DNA from: Rallus limicola
Taxonomy: Eukaryota; Chordata; Aves; Gruiformes; Rallidae
Length of the DNA: 64,000 nucleotides
Direction: 5' to 3'
NCBI GenBank assembly: GCA_022605955.1
Contig: JAKCOZ010000020.1
Location: 3,957,001 to 4,021,000, forward strand
Below, piece after piece: positions 23,801 to 36,218 of the stretch (positions are counted from its first letter, which is position 1; each line of letters begins with the position of its first letter). The notes below the pieces were generated by a model. It saw only the letters and a program-made list of their open reading frames with translations. It was not told where the DNA came from and did not search any database. Position numbers and translations under genes: made by a program.

Positions 23801-26800
23801 TTCAGCCATACTCAGTGGAACGAGACATAGTTTCATATCAGGCACAAAGTGGCTTGCTAAGTCACTGACTCTTACTTAAGCTCAATTCCATCTTGGTGTC
23901 TTTGGCCTGGCAGAAGCGTAACAGACTTCAGGATATTGACACCCACATCTTTTCAAAACAAATGGAAGAAGGCCATTAAATCTTGCTAAAGTAATATCAT
24001 TACATCATGTACAACAGAAGTCAGCATCTCTGCAAGACTTAACTCTCTGAGATAGATTACATTTGATTGAAAAATAAGGATTTTTAGGTGCTTGAAAATC
24101 CACCAAAGTTGGGAAAAGTGCATCTTCATGTGAAGCTTATTCCAACTGCTGACAGGTTCTCTTGCAAGATGATGCCTTTAGAGCATAGCATTATTTTTTT
24201 AATGCAGTAGCAAACTATAACAATGATTATTTTCCCAGCACAGTCTAATGCAGTCATTCCACATGTGATTACTAAAAGATGAACATTTTTCATTCAGGGG
24301 CCCGTGGCCATCCTGATACTGCTTCCTTAGTCTTGCTTCACAGGCAATACATTTTATTTTTGTTATCATATTGTTAGTGAATCTGCAAACAGTGGTTAGA
24401 GTTCTACTTTCATACTGGGACAGTTCTCTTTAAAAACACTTTCTCAGGTGGAATCTGTAGATGTGCAATACCATACTGGTACAAATTGCTCCCTCTGGGG
24501 CTGAGGAAAGTAAATATGACACAGGAAAGATGACCTTGTGGCATGAAATACTAAATCCTTTATCTTTTCCTGGGATTCTGATGAATACTGTGGAAATTAA
24601 GAGATTCTTAATTGGATCTCATGTCTTTAGTCTTATTTTGCAACCTTTTTATTAATAGTAAATTGATAGCATTTTGACTTGAGGCATTGTCTTGTAGGGC
24701 TTCATGCTAATCAGCAAAAAAACTGTGACAAAGTAACAACTAAAACTAACTAAGCATCTAATTTCTTACACAAATTGGAAATATATTGTTGGAACTGTAT
24801 ATGGAGAGCAAATATTTCTTCCCAGCTCCCCCCCCCTCAAAAAGCTGCTAGGCAGACAAGAACTGGCCCTAGATGTTCTCAAGGCATCAGGAGCTCAACA
24901 GACATACAGAGGAGTGGGAATATCTCCCTTTCCTACTCAGAGCAGTTTAGACTAAGGGTGGGTGTGGTGGAATCTTAAACTAATTTGGGAAATGGGTTGA
25001 AAATCACCCATATTTGTGAGGAGAGAACAGGTAATGTGGTAGAAATGTCTAATTGTTGTTTAACCAGGGATTTCTGTCAATCAGAGAGGCCTTGGTAAAT
25101 GGGAAAAATACCTGCAGGAAAACTTAAATTACAGTGGCCAACATTCTCCCTTCTGCAGGTGTCCCAGAGACTTATTACAACATCTGCTAGGCTCTTGTAG
25201 TGTTGTATAGTAGGTTAGGAACTGATTTACTTGCTTGTAAATTAAGAAATGCAGTGTTTTACTATTAATCAATAGAGTATAGAGCAAGAAACCTTTCAGA
25301 GTCAAACATTCATGTTCTATTTCCTGATTTAATGAGACAGAGGAAGGTTCTTATTTGAACTTTTTATAGGAAGAGAAGGCTTTGTACACATTTACCATGC
25401 CCTCTGTTACAAACCCAGTCTTGAATTTGTAGACATCTCTAAGTATTTACAGAAAATTTGTATTTCCTTTGTGGTGGTCTAGAGCATTAGAAATAGAGGT
25501 TGAACAAAAGTGTAACACTGTAGAAGTTCAAGACTACATATACCATGGACTTAAGGGTGACTTCATTGTATTTGGGGTATTATAGCTCAAGTGTTTGCTT
25601 ATGTCATTTAGGAATATCAATAAAATAGCTACTAAAGGCATTTTGCATAGAACACAGACAAGTAAATCGTCTGTTTTTAATCATGTTGGATAACTTTTTG
25701 GGTAAAACCAAACTTTAAATATCAGGTTGAATGCAGATATTTCATTAAGAATGTTTCATTTTTCAGTTTATGCCCTAGTGAGTTTCAAGTTAAACACATG
25801 GACTTCCCTAAACGAATGTTAGTCAACCAAAGCTACGTTTTTTCCTAATTTCAAACAAAATCTAAGAATTATATAAACAATCTAAGGGCTGTTGTGAATT
25901 GAAAGTGTCATTTGGACTAAAATTATCAAAGCCAGAAAGTGGTGGGGGTTTTACCCCACTTGGATTGAAAGTTTGAGTTGTGAAAGTAAGAAAATTTCCA
26001 TTGACTAAAACTTTTGGGTTTGGGTTGCTGATGTTCTTGTGACTATTGGTGAAAGAATCCCAATTAATGCCTGTAACATGCTTGTTATCTCTGTTTTAGA
26101 ATCCAGTGCCTAAAGAGGCCTCCTTACTAAATCTAGTTTCTGCTGTCTCTGGGAAATTTTTATTAACCTTAATAATAATAACACACTGATCATTCAATAA
26201 CTTGTTATAAATAGCAGCTTGACTGGAAGTATGTCTTTATTTTCCTTTGGTCTAGTAATACTGACAATTAATTCTGTGTGGCACTAATAGACAGGACAAG
26301 TGTTCTATCACTCAAAATAAATTAGCACAGAAGTAAATACCAGCTGTAATGTGTCCTGACACTCTTGTAAATCACACAAGACTGCAATGATGATTCCTCC
26401 TACAACTTACCCCTTGAAGTATTTTGTGGTTTGACAGGGCAGAGTCAGAGGAAAGGAATTAGCCAGGCTCCCAAGGTTCTTTAAAACATGTAAGGATGTG
26501 TTCTGGCCCTCATTTACAATAATGTTTATTAGAAATTCAGAATCTTTAGCAAAAGACTTGTTAAGACTGCCACAAAAATATCTGTGAAACAGGAAAAGCA
26601 CAAGATTAGGTTGAAAAGTAAATTGGATTGAGGTACACGTATATCTTTGCTAGATGGGAACAACTGAAAACTTCTAAAATTACATATCCATGCACACATA
26701 ATTGGTCAAGCAAGTCTTGACTTTGGTCCTTTCACAAGGAAGCTACCCAGAGAGCGTGATGCATGAACAGAGCTGAAAACATTTTCAACTATGCTGCTAA

Positions 26801-28231
26801 TACTTTTTTTTAACCTAAGTCAATAGGTTGATCATCATATAAAATAATTTAGTTATTAAAACTCATAAGTTCAACCCAGAAAAAATATTTTGGTCATATC
26901 TGATTGTTGTCCTGTTTGGTGTTGGGGAAAGTTTCCCCTAAAATTTTTGCTATGCAGAAATCCTGGGGTTTCTTATCCATTTCTCCTGGTGTTCTTCCAA
27001 ATCAGCTCCATGCTCTGTGGAAACCAGGTGTTTTAACTTCTAGAACAACATTCTCTAATCTGGGAAGAGTAATGACTTCAAGTTGTCACTAACAACAATG
27101 TTTCTGAACAGGAAAGTGAAAAAGCTGTAGGAAAATCAAGATGACAACTGTCTCACCCCTCCACCCCCTTTGCATCTTTTGTTTCTGTGCTTGATGCCTA
27201 AGGGGTGTGTGTGTAAATACAGTGTCCCCAGCACTTTAAGGACAAATCTGAATACTGTGTTGTAGTGTTCATTTGCTCTGAATGCCTTTATTGCACTGAA
27301 CTCAAGGCTGATGTTTCTTTTTAAAAACAAATTTAACTTATTTGTTACACAGAATGAAAATATATTTCTGTTTCAGGCAAAATAAAATACCATCTTGTCC
27401 AATCTCCCCAAAAGACACCGATAAAAATAATAATCACAGAGTTTGTGCCATATTCTGATTCTGGAGCAGATGTACAACACATCCTTGTGGCTCCTTCATC
27501 AGATGTAAATGGCTACATTTAATCGTCATTAAATGTTCCTGTATTTTAATATTGATATTTCACAAATACAGAAATCTGTAGGATATCTTTTCTCCTTGTC
27601 AGCACCCACTGAGTGATTTTTTAAATAAGAAAATAATTCACAAGACCCCAGGTTTAGTCTTGGTTTCAAACAAAATAGATTTTACAAATAGAAAATTATC
27701 AAATAACTGTGTTTGAACTACTTCAGCTCTGCTAATTCAAAGAGTCCTTAAAGTCTTCAAGAATTGTTTAAATAGCAAAATACTGTAAAATTTACATTGG
27801 GCCTGTCTTTAACCTTTGTGATGGATACAAAATACACTGGAGTGTTTTATTCTAATTTACATGTGCACATTGTGGCACTGGGCTCTTCATAAATACCATG
27901 TCTCATGCCAGAAGGACAAGAGGAGCATGAAGCTGTTACCTTGGACAAGGCAGGGACTGGTTCTTGAATCCACCTGAACCTTCCTTCCTAGGGCTGATCT
28001 CATTATGAATGAAACAAATTTAAGTCTGTACTTTTCCACCTCTTTTAAATCTCTAAGAAAGCTCAGGTTGAAAGCAAGACTTTCTTGCTGAACCCTTTAT
28101 GTGAGCAACTTTAGTGAGCAAAGTGACACTTGGAGCTACTCAGTCTGAGATTTTGTTGAGCACTGTTAACTTGCTGTATTTTTCTGCAGTTTCTAGGTAT
28201 TCTGGTCTCACTCCTTAGCATGGCAACTATT
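20869..28231. other. Unique non-coding sequence
   Basis: No gene or recognised transposon occurs in this 7.4 kb stretch. Open frames reach 123 codons (22838-23209, plus strand) but lack domains. An A11-12 run lies near 23611, and a small hairpin (gtgggg and ccccac with a six-base loop) lies at 25942-25959. The texture is that of an AT-rich avian intergenic or intronic region. Confidence 0.5.
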
Positions 28232-28295
28232 AGAGTCATACAATGGCAGGGACCTCTGGAGATTGAGTAGACCAACCCCCTGCCAGAGCAGGATG
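28232..28295 (-). mobile_element. CR1 3'-terminal segment
   Basis: The plus strand carries agagtcatacaatgg, gcagggacctctgga and accaaccccctgccagagca, the reverse complement of the CR1 3' tail. It ends abruptly near 28295-28299, where sequence from much further 5' in CR1 begins. It therefore represents the 3' end of an internally deleted copy that continues into the next feature. It shares the ggacctctggagattgag-type tail with the copy near 56.4 kb, suggesting the same subfamily. Confidence 0.8.
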
Positions 28296-28797
28296 ATCCC
28301 CTCCTGTGACCTGCTGCTCACACTCCTCCTGATGCCCCCCAGGATCCCATTGTCTCTCTCAGCCCCAGGACACACTGCTGGCTCATGGCCACCCTGTCAT
28401 CAACCAGGACCCCCAGGTCCTTCTCAGCAGAGCTCCTCTCCAGCAGGTCACCCCCAGACTGTACTGAAACGAGCGGTTGTTCTTTCCCAGGTGCCAGACT
28501 CTCCACTTGCTTTTATTGAACCTCATGTGGTTTCTCCCTGCCCAGCTCTGCAGCCTGGCCGGGTCTTGCTGAATGGCAGCGCAGTGTCCTGCCTGTCAGC
28601 CACTCCCCCCAGCTCTGGATCATTGGCACTTGCTGAGGGTGGATGCTGTTCCCTCATCCAAGTCATCAATGAAGGTATTACACAGGACCCAACCCCGAGC
28701 CCTGGGGAAGATGGCTAGTCACAGGCCTCCAGCCAGACTCTGCTCCAGTGATCACGACCCTCTGGGCTCAGTCCGACAGCCAATTCTCAACCCATGT
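28296..28797 (-). pseudogene. CR1 ORF2 C-terminal remnant (reverse transcriptase region)
   Basis: This segment encodes, on the minus strand, the C-terminal part of CR1 ORF2, the endonuclease and reverse transcriptase polyprotein that copies the element at its target site. The clearest block is AEKDLGVLVDDRVAMSQQC, encoded around 28360-28450 within an open frame at 28506-28318. Further 5' on that strand the frame is broken. At the place expected for the FADD catalytic box (about 28613-28635) two bases are missing and others are substituted, so the active-site motif is lost. The normal 3'-untranslated sequence that should follow is absent, replaced by a direct jump to the 3' tail. The copy is dead and old. 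The long antisense frame at 28263-28718 is a shadow of it. Confidence 0.85.
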
Positions 28798-28885
28798 TCA
28801 GGTGGAACTATATTCCTATTCAAGTCTATCCCCATTGTTTCTTGTCCTGCCACTGAAAAAAGACCAACCCCTTCCTTATTCAGTG
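28793..28885 (-). mobile_element. Second CR1 3'-UTR fragment in wrong order
   Basis: The plus strand reads catgttcaggtggaac, then a cccattgtttcttgtcctgcc-like block and cactgaaaaaagacc. This is the reverse complement of a part of the CR1 3' region that normally lies between ORF2 and the 3' tail. Here it sits beyond the 5' end of the ORF2 remnant. It must therefore come from a second CR1 copy or from a rearrangement of the first. The right boundary is approximate. Confidence 0.7.
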
Positions 28886-31189
28886 AACCCCATCCATTTT
28901 AGTGAACCCGATGCTTGGAGAGGGCAAGTCTTTACTAAGGTCTCTTTGGCTGGTTATAGACATTAATTCTTAGTGAGGTTTTTTGTTTACATACAATCAT
29001 TGCTTCACAATACAGCAAAACTAACTTCATAAAATGTTTAAGAGATTTGGTTTTTGCCCCTCTGTGTCGGAAGGTCAGAGGAAGCCCCTGACTGTGTAGC
29101 AGAAAGATTAGCTTAGTTCAGTCATCCTAGTTCTCTCAGTTTATAGAACTTGCCTCAGCAAGGTTATTTTATACAACACACAGGTCACAGATAGAGGAGG
29201 ACCTTAAAGGTTAATATGAAAACAGATATTGTGTAAATGTTCTAGTTTCACTTAAATATTGTATTGAGAAGTTATACCTTTTTTTTATTCAAAACTTGTA
29301 CTTTTAGTTCCCAAGGCAACACAAACCAGGAATGATAATTCAGAGATTCTTCTAAGTACCCTTTTATATGAAAGGGATGTGCAGTTGAAGATTTCCAATT
29401 TGTGGTTTGGAGACCTGTTAATGAAAGCTGTCAATTATAGAGCCCATATTGTAACACAAACCCAATCCTTAAGCTTTTCCATTAATACACACTGCACCAA
29501 AATTTTAAGGCTCTTTATTACTAGTCATCGTAGGCCCTGCCACACATCACTAATCTCTGCTGCCTGAAAGATGCTGGGAATAGCAAGTGTCTATACATCA
29601 GAGTAATTTTAAGTTTTGCTCTCTAAATGAATGGAAATTGAATCAATCTCTTCTGGGATTTACTCCAAGATTAGACATTAAAGCAGGACTTTTACACACA
29701 CACCCTACACACACTCCTGCAGTGAGCATAACTTCAGTTAATATTCCTAGCAGCTACGTTTTCTCCTCAAAACCTAGCTCATTAGCTTGTAAAATATACA
29801 GGATTCAGGTGCTTGATAGCAAATAAAGCCTTTAAAAAAATTATGGTTAACCGCTGGGGATTTTAGGAGCCTGACAGGAAACAGCCATTTCACATACAGC
29901 TTTTTTGAGGCACTCTGGAGCAAGTTCAGAATTCTAATTCTGGAGTTAAAAGATTTCAAGGTTGTTCCTAGGATGAGACAAGAGGTGAATGGGCTGCTTA
30001 GAGAACCAAAGTCCTCTACTGCAAGTCAGAACAAACCATGAGCTGTGACTGCCTCTAGACAGAGACGTGATTAATCTCATTAAGATAGACAACTTTCAAT
30101 GTTGGGCTCTCTTTTTGAGTGGAGAAAACCAGAAAGCAAAAGGATAAGGATTGAAAAAAGTGTTCCTCTGTGTTCTCTATGCAGTTGAATTTACTGATTG
30201 GTGAGGAAAGGCAAAAAATTCAAAGGGTTAAAAAGGAAAGCTTGCACTCCTTGGTGGGTGAAATATGTGTGTTGTCATGAAATACAAGCAGTGTGAATAA
30301 AACATCTTCTTAGTTTTAAGGAGAAATAAAGTCTTAAAGGAAAATAACCATTTCCATAAAGCAGTTTGTGGAATCCCTTTATGAAGGCATTTATTGATTA
30401 CTATTTCATGCTTCAACTCACTTTGAGAGTGTGTCACAATAGCAAAGTCTTTTAGTCCAAATTCCTAGCTCAGACTGTATCCAATCTTGTCCTTTTTGCT
30501 GGAGAACAGAGCTATTACTTAGTGATGTAGTTTTTCCACATGTACTGTGACTTTCTGTGGCTGCTTTCTGCTCCCTTTGTGTGAGAAGATTGCAGTGCTG
30601 TTCTAACCATGGAAAAGAAATGCTTTCCCATGTTTAAAAGAGGTGTGAATGTTCTGGAATGCCCCATCTCTAGATGTCCACTCCAACTTTTTCCTTAACA
30701 AACTTGTTCTCAAACTGATTCTTTCAGCAAGGCAATGGACTACAAAAAAAGCATGACCATGTGTTATCAGGATTTTAATGTAGAGATTACAACAGTACAT
30801 TTGGCACACTCTGAAAATCCCCCCTTCTATGAGAAGGGTTTATTTGTTAATTGCCTCACAGATGAGCATGAAAGGTTTTGCTGTAGAGCTCTTGGCCATG
30901 ACCTGTCTCCTCTTCCCACAGATATCACTACTTATTCCATGCTTGTATTTTCATGTTGGCCAGGAGGTAAATCATATTTGCTCAAACTGACACTAGCTGA
31001 GCATTTAAGTTATTTTTCTAGTAAGTGTTCTTAATATCACATGGTTGAAGCTTAATCAGTTGTGCACATAGATGCACCAACACAAAATGGCTGCCCTGCT
31101 CCTTAACACCAGGGCCCCATGACTGGAGAAGTTGTCATGCCTCTCTCCTCCCCGCACCAACCCTAATCTAGTCCCCATTTTCAAAGGTT
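28886..31189. other. Unique non-coding sequence
   Basis: No gene or transposon is recognised. A short CA-rich patch lies at about 29693-29714. Open frames are under 100 codons and unremarkable. Confidence 0.5.
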
Positions 31190-31580
31190 TGTGGTGGTTC
31201 AGCCCTCAACCAGTGGCTGAGCACCACTGACTCCATCCCAGAGGAGAAACAGAGCCTCCCTGGGATGGGATGAGGACAGATTACTGGCAAAAGCACTGGT
31301 CAAGTAGAACAACAAAAGCCTGTTGCAAATTACACCTGCATGCAGTGATAACACAGAGCACCTTACCAACCCAGCAATAACAGTGCTGCACAACACAAGG
31401 ACCAACACAATGGCCTGGCCATACTCAGACTGCCCTGGAGGCACCAGGAGCACCCCTTCCCAACCAGCCCCTTTTAGAGGGAGTGATGTCAGGTGGTGTG
31501 GAAACAGCCTGGGCTAACAGCTCACCTGTGCTGGCTGGCTGCCTGGGAAGGTTAACTCTGGCCTGGCCAGAACCAGAACA
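31190..31580 (+). mobile_element. Solo LTR of an avian endogenous retrovirus-like element
   Basis: The segment begins TGTGGTGGTTCAGCCCTC, continues with a gctgagcaccac block and a ggatgggatgaggacag block, and ends gttaactctggcctggcc-agaaccagaaca. It thus has TG and CA termini and matches the head and tail pattern of a common avian LTR family from memory. The middle is diverged. No gag, pol or env sequence lies on either side, so it is best read as a solo LTR left by recombination between two LTRs. I see no clear target-site duplication (left flank caaaggtt, right flank tgttaagt), which suggests age or rearrangement. The family assignment needs a repeat-library search. Confidence 0.6.
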
Positions 31581-32186
31581 TGTTAAGTACCTTTTAGGAT
31601 TCAAATGTGAATGGTATCTAAGTGAATCTTGCAAAAATGAAAGCAAATAAAATAACTGCTTATAAATACCACACTCATTGGCAATGAGGAGCAGTCTGTA
31701 TCTTGCATCTCCCCATTTATGCAATTGTGATACCTTATCAGTCATTGCTGGAAGATCTAATAGGTCCAGATGCAAAGAACTTACTGCATCCCTCTGCACC
31801 TCATTGCTTGCAAGGGCAGAGTTCCCTTCATCAAGACTTTTACAGCAAATATCATAGATTAATAAAAAGGTGAAAGAGCTCTGATCTATTTTTTATCCCT
31901 GACTGATATTTATTAGCAAAAAACAATTTATGCTGGAATTCCTTTATGGGTCTGTGATTGCAGTAGCTGGGGCAAGTGGTAATTAAAAAGCTGCAATGTG
32001 TCCTCTCACCTCAAAATTGGGCTTTAAAATGATGACAAGATAATGAATGGTGAAGTCTAATATCCATATTAATTTCTCTGGGTGTTCACATGTGTGGCTG
32101 TGTGTTGTGTAGGTGGCTGGAAAGTTCAGGATATTTGACAGCTAAGACACATTGCTCCTGGCAAAGCCCATCTGTCTGATTAGCTT
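31581..32186. other. Unique non-coding sequence
   Basis: AT-rich sequence with no recognised gene, RNA or repeat. Confidence 0.5.
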
Positions 32187-32237
32187 CGGTTATGTGATGC
32201 GAGTGTTCGTTTGCGCACCAGCCCAAAGCGTTGGGCT
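32187..32237. promoter_or_regulatory. CpG-dense patch with perfect 7-bp hairpin
   Basis: Five CpGs occur at 32187-32230, in a region otherwise nearly free of CpG. The patch ends in a perfect inverted repeat, AGCCCAA-agcg-TTGGGCT (32220-32237), whose loop also holds a CpG. The following bases are rich in TAAT-like words. It may be part of a constrained regulatory element of a few hundred bases. Evidence is compositional only. Confidence 0.28.
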
Positions 32238-35200
32238 TGGCTGTTAACATAAATCTCAACCAGATTTCCTAATGAGCTGTTGCCACATGCACATCTACAG
32301 CTAATTTTGGTCAGGGAACATGTGAAAGCAGTACATCAATTTGAATAGTTGGCAGAACCTTGTGAGTTAGATATTCCTCGAGTTTTACTCATGGGTAAAC
32401 TGAGGCACAAGCTACTGTTGTGCAAAGGAAATTCTTAAAGCAGTCGTGGTCTTTGACATAAGGAATGTTGGTTCAAGTTCATTAGCTAACCTCTATTTCC
32501 CACTGAAAGCAGGAGCTGAAAAGCTTTTGAAAGCTTTTAAAGATTCAGAAAGCATCATATCACCTGGCCTAGGTCTGCCTACCTTGTGTTCTTTCCCTGA
32601 CAGAGCTCAGTGTGTCTTGGACTCCTGGCAGCCCTTGACTGTACCACCATTGCACAGGAACCCTGCCAGGGCGTTTAGGCTTTCATCAGAAGTTACAGCC
32701 ACAGCATCTATGCTACAGCAGGGATGAAGCTGCCTCAGTTGGTGACAATGGGATGGAAATTTTTGGCTGAATCTTGTAGAAATCTTGTACACAGATAGCA
32801 GGCAAACTTTGAAACAGCTTGCTCCTCGTTATTTATGTAGTGAGTATCAGCTTGAGGAGACCAGCATCAGCAAGAAGCTCTTTGAAAAGAGTGATTTAAC
32901 TCCATGTCTCCTTCCTATGTCACTTTGGCCTTTTGAAATTAAAGCTAATGAAGAGCAAGGAGTGGCCACACACAGGCTTGGTTCACCAAGGAGAGACTTA
33001 GCCTAAGGTGAGAGAAGAATGATTCTTAACTACAGACTAAGTCATAACTAATTGAAGTGATCTAATCCTTTTGATCATACCTTAAGGGAATTAGTATGGG
33101 CTATTAATAAAACCAAGTGGGAAAACTTTTTCATGATTTGGAAAATACTCACACTTCATTATTTTTCTTATCCTCAATCAGGAATAGAAATCATGAACCC
33201 AAATCCTAATTCCTTCCTCTCTTTGGATTTTTTTAATAAATAAGAAAATAAAAGAAAAAATACTTATTCATTTGAAATAATTTTGGCTGGATTCAACACT
33301 TCATTTTCTGGAAATGACCTTTCATTCTGAATTTAATTTAAAGCAATATCAATTGAGGGATTTTAACAAATACAGATGTTCTTCAAATTTATTCATTCAA
33401 TGATATTGACTCTTTACCATGAATGATTTTGTTTTCCACTACTGGTTACTTTGCAATATAGAATTTCTCTGCAGCTTGTGTGCTGTGTATGTTAATGATG
33501 CAGCAGGTCCTTTGCAGCAGCACAGCAGGTGAAAAGAGCTGTAGAATGTGGCTTCCTTGGAGGGGAGGAGAAACTACTTGAGTTTTTCAGGAATTGCACG
33601 TGCAAAGGAAGTCCCATATGACTTAATGAACTTATCTGAAAAGGTGTCACTCAAATTCAGACAAATTCTTGTACTGGACAGTTTCTTTTCCATTTCTCTG
33701 AACACCTAGGTTACCAGGTCATTGTCTATAGGGAGAAAAGATGCCTTCCTGCTGTACCACCAGCTCTCACTACCCTTGCTTTGTTTTAGGAGTTTAAGAT
33801 GACTGTTTATTGGGTTGTATGGCTAAAAACCATAAAGTTTTAAATTGGGAGACAATCCTTTGGCTTTTATGGGCCATGCATCTACTACATTCAACCAGCT
33901 GCACAACCCAAAGATATTTGCAGTGTGATGTATTCTATGAGTGGGGCAAGAGTCTGGTAAATAACTGGAAAGAGAAGCTGCATGTGCAAAAACTTGGACT
34001 GTTTGTCCTGTGAATTAGTTTTTAAACTTCCAAACAATTTTCATTTTCTTTTCTGCAATCCTGAATTCTATGAGCTAGAGTTACAAAGTATTAAATAACT
34101 CCTCTTATCCCCCTCTGTTCAGTAGCTTTTAAAAAAAAAATAATCAGGAAAAGTCAATTGTACTGAAAAATGAACTTGCACAATGACAAGGACTGCTGGT
34201 TTATGTTTATTCAACTGATCTGGCCATTAATGTCTCTAGCCTTCAATTTGATATAGTTACTTTACTATGAGACAACATAATTTCTGTGGTCAGAACACAT
34301 TAGAATTTAATTAGTACTGGCACAGAACAGTAGCACCTTGAGTAGAAGAAATACTAAATTGCTTCATTTCTGACATGGAAAATCAATGTGTTCTCTATTT
34401 AAATTTGAATTTTGCTTCATTATGCTTCTAAATAGATTTAAAGGAATCTATTTAGGATCTTAATATAGCTAGTACATTAAAAAATAAAATACAGCCAGGA
34501 CTGGGTCATTTACCCAGGTATCAAAGAAAATGTATCATCATGTTTATGGAATCTATTGATCCTATCAAGTTCATGTACTTGTTTTTGTTAGAAGATGCTT
34601 ACAGACTGATACAAAATAGTTCACCACCATCCTCAGGTGCAAAACATCTCCTCTTTCTCATTTTTTTGAAGTAAAATGGTTATCTACCCAGTTATCACAG
34701 GCTGAAAATTATTGCACCCCAGGCTGAGCCCTGAGGATCAGTGAAACACTGACGTGCAGCACTTTCTAGCTGTGCCCTGTATGATCCTGTCCTAATTATC
34801 CAATGCCCAAAGGGAGTCAGTGTAAACTAAAACTTTCTTAATACAAGATCACTGTTTGCCCATAAGAAAATCCAGGGTTTAATTATACTTTTCTGAGGTT
34901 TGAATAGTCTGGTTTCAGAGGTGAACTTTTAGGAACCCAATTAATCTGCAGCCCTAACTTGCCTACTTGGATATGGCAGGTTGGTTACACCTGCCCAAGT
35001 GAGTGATTCAGTCACATTATTCTCTTCCCTGAAAATCCAATCCCTTCAGCAGAATGGAGCCCTCCCCTCTTGCTACATGAATCTCAATTATATCCAGACC
35101 TAGCCTGAAGCTAATATAACAAAGACAACTCTATTAGACAGTTGGTGTTGCTTTAAAACTCGCCCATTTTACAAGGTCACTGTCTCTGTTCCCCCTTCTC

Positions 35201-36202
35201 TTTCCAGGAGCCAGTTAAATGTGGTTATTTAACTGCCTCATCAACAGCCTGTTTATTATTTTGCATTTTCTGAATACTTCTCTCAGTCTGTGCTGGTTTC
35301 TGATCTCCTTTCACCTGCAGCTGAAGGGCATTCCACTGCTATATATTTTAATCAGGTCTTGCTAGAGTGCAGTTGTTTTCCAGTGTTCAGGTATGAAATT
35401 GATTCCTGTTTCTGCCCACAGGAAAGCTTACAGCATTGGAGAGAAATACATATGAATTCTAGAAATTTGAATATTCAAGGATACCTTTCCAATCTCTAAT
35501 GACCTTTTTTTTTTGCTGCTATTTTCAAAAAGTGTGCATCACTTTTTGCTTTATTTCTTGAGGTGGCAGCTTATCAAGAGAACAAAGGGGAAATATGCAT
35601 CCAGGGGAAAAAAAAGAATCTTTTGAGTAATGTGTTAGTTTGCATTAAAAATCATTAGCTTTCTGAAATCTCAAGAGCTTGCTACACACTTTTTGGTACT
35701 TAAAAAGCATTAATGTGCTGCTTTTGGCTGTCAGTCAGCAGACAAGCAGATCCCAAGGAAAAAAGCCCACATAGAGTGTAATCTCCTTGACATGGACCAC
35801 AGATTAGTGGCAGCTCATGCTCATTATGCCAATTGCTTTTTAAGGAGGCAAGAAGCAACTGTTAAAACTATCAGACAGCTTTTTTGCAGCATGTGTTTGT
35901 TTTTTTTAACCTTCATATTTGAAACTCGTGTCAATTAAGGGATAGATCTTTGAAGCACTAATAAGGATGTTTGTAAGCACTGGGATAGAAAGTGGGTGGA
36001 ATTTGGGATTTTGATGGAGTTACTCCCAGATTAGCACAGAAACTTTCTGAGGAAACAGATTTGTCAGCAAATTCTCAGTTGTGCCAGATGTTCCCTGAGA
36101 AACATTTCCAGGTTTGATGAACTTCTTACAGATCAGAGATAGGGTACTCTAAGTGTTCCTTGAAACCTCCTGCTGGGACCAAACCACAATGTTTGTTACT
36201 AA
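32238..36202. other. Unique non-coding sequence
   Basis: No gene or transposon is recognised. AT-rich sequence dominates at 33.2-34.5 kb. A perfect 9-bp hairpin, CAAAAAGTG-tgcat-CACTTTTTG, lies at 35526-35548. Sequence from about 35630 to 35900 is free of low-complexity runs and rich in TAAT-type words, which is compatible with a conserved element but untested. Confidence 0.45.
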
Positions 36203-36218
36203 TGTGTGTGTGTGTGTG
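36203..36218 (+). repeat. (TG)8 microsatellite
   Basis: Eight uninterrupted TG dinucleotides lie in unique sequence. It is a short, ordinary vertebrate microsatellite. Confidence 0.85.

Noticed and set aside
28263..28718. 151-codon plus-strand open frame, Pro/Ser-rich
   Set aside because: It is the antisense shadow of the CR1 ORF2 remnant.
31425..31799. 124-codon minus-strand open frame
   Set aside because: It overlaps the solo LTR in antisense and runs into unique sequence; no retroviral or host protein similarity is recognised.
35526..35548. Perfect 9-bp hairpin CAAAAAGTG-tgcat-CACTTTTTG
   Set aside because: A handful of 9-bp stems with short loops are expected by chance in 64 kb, so it was not raised as a separate finding.
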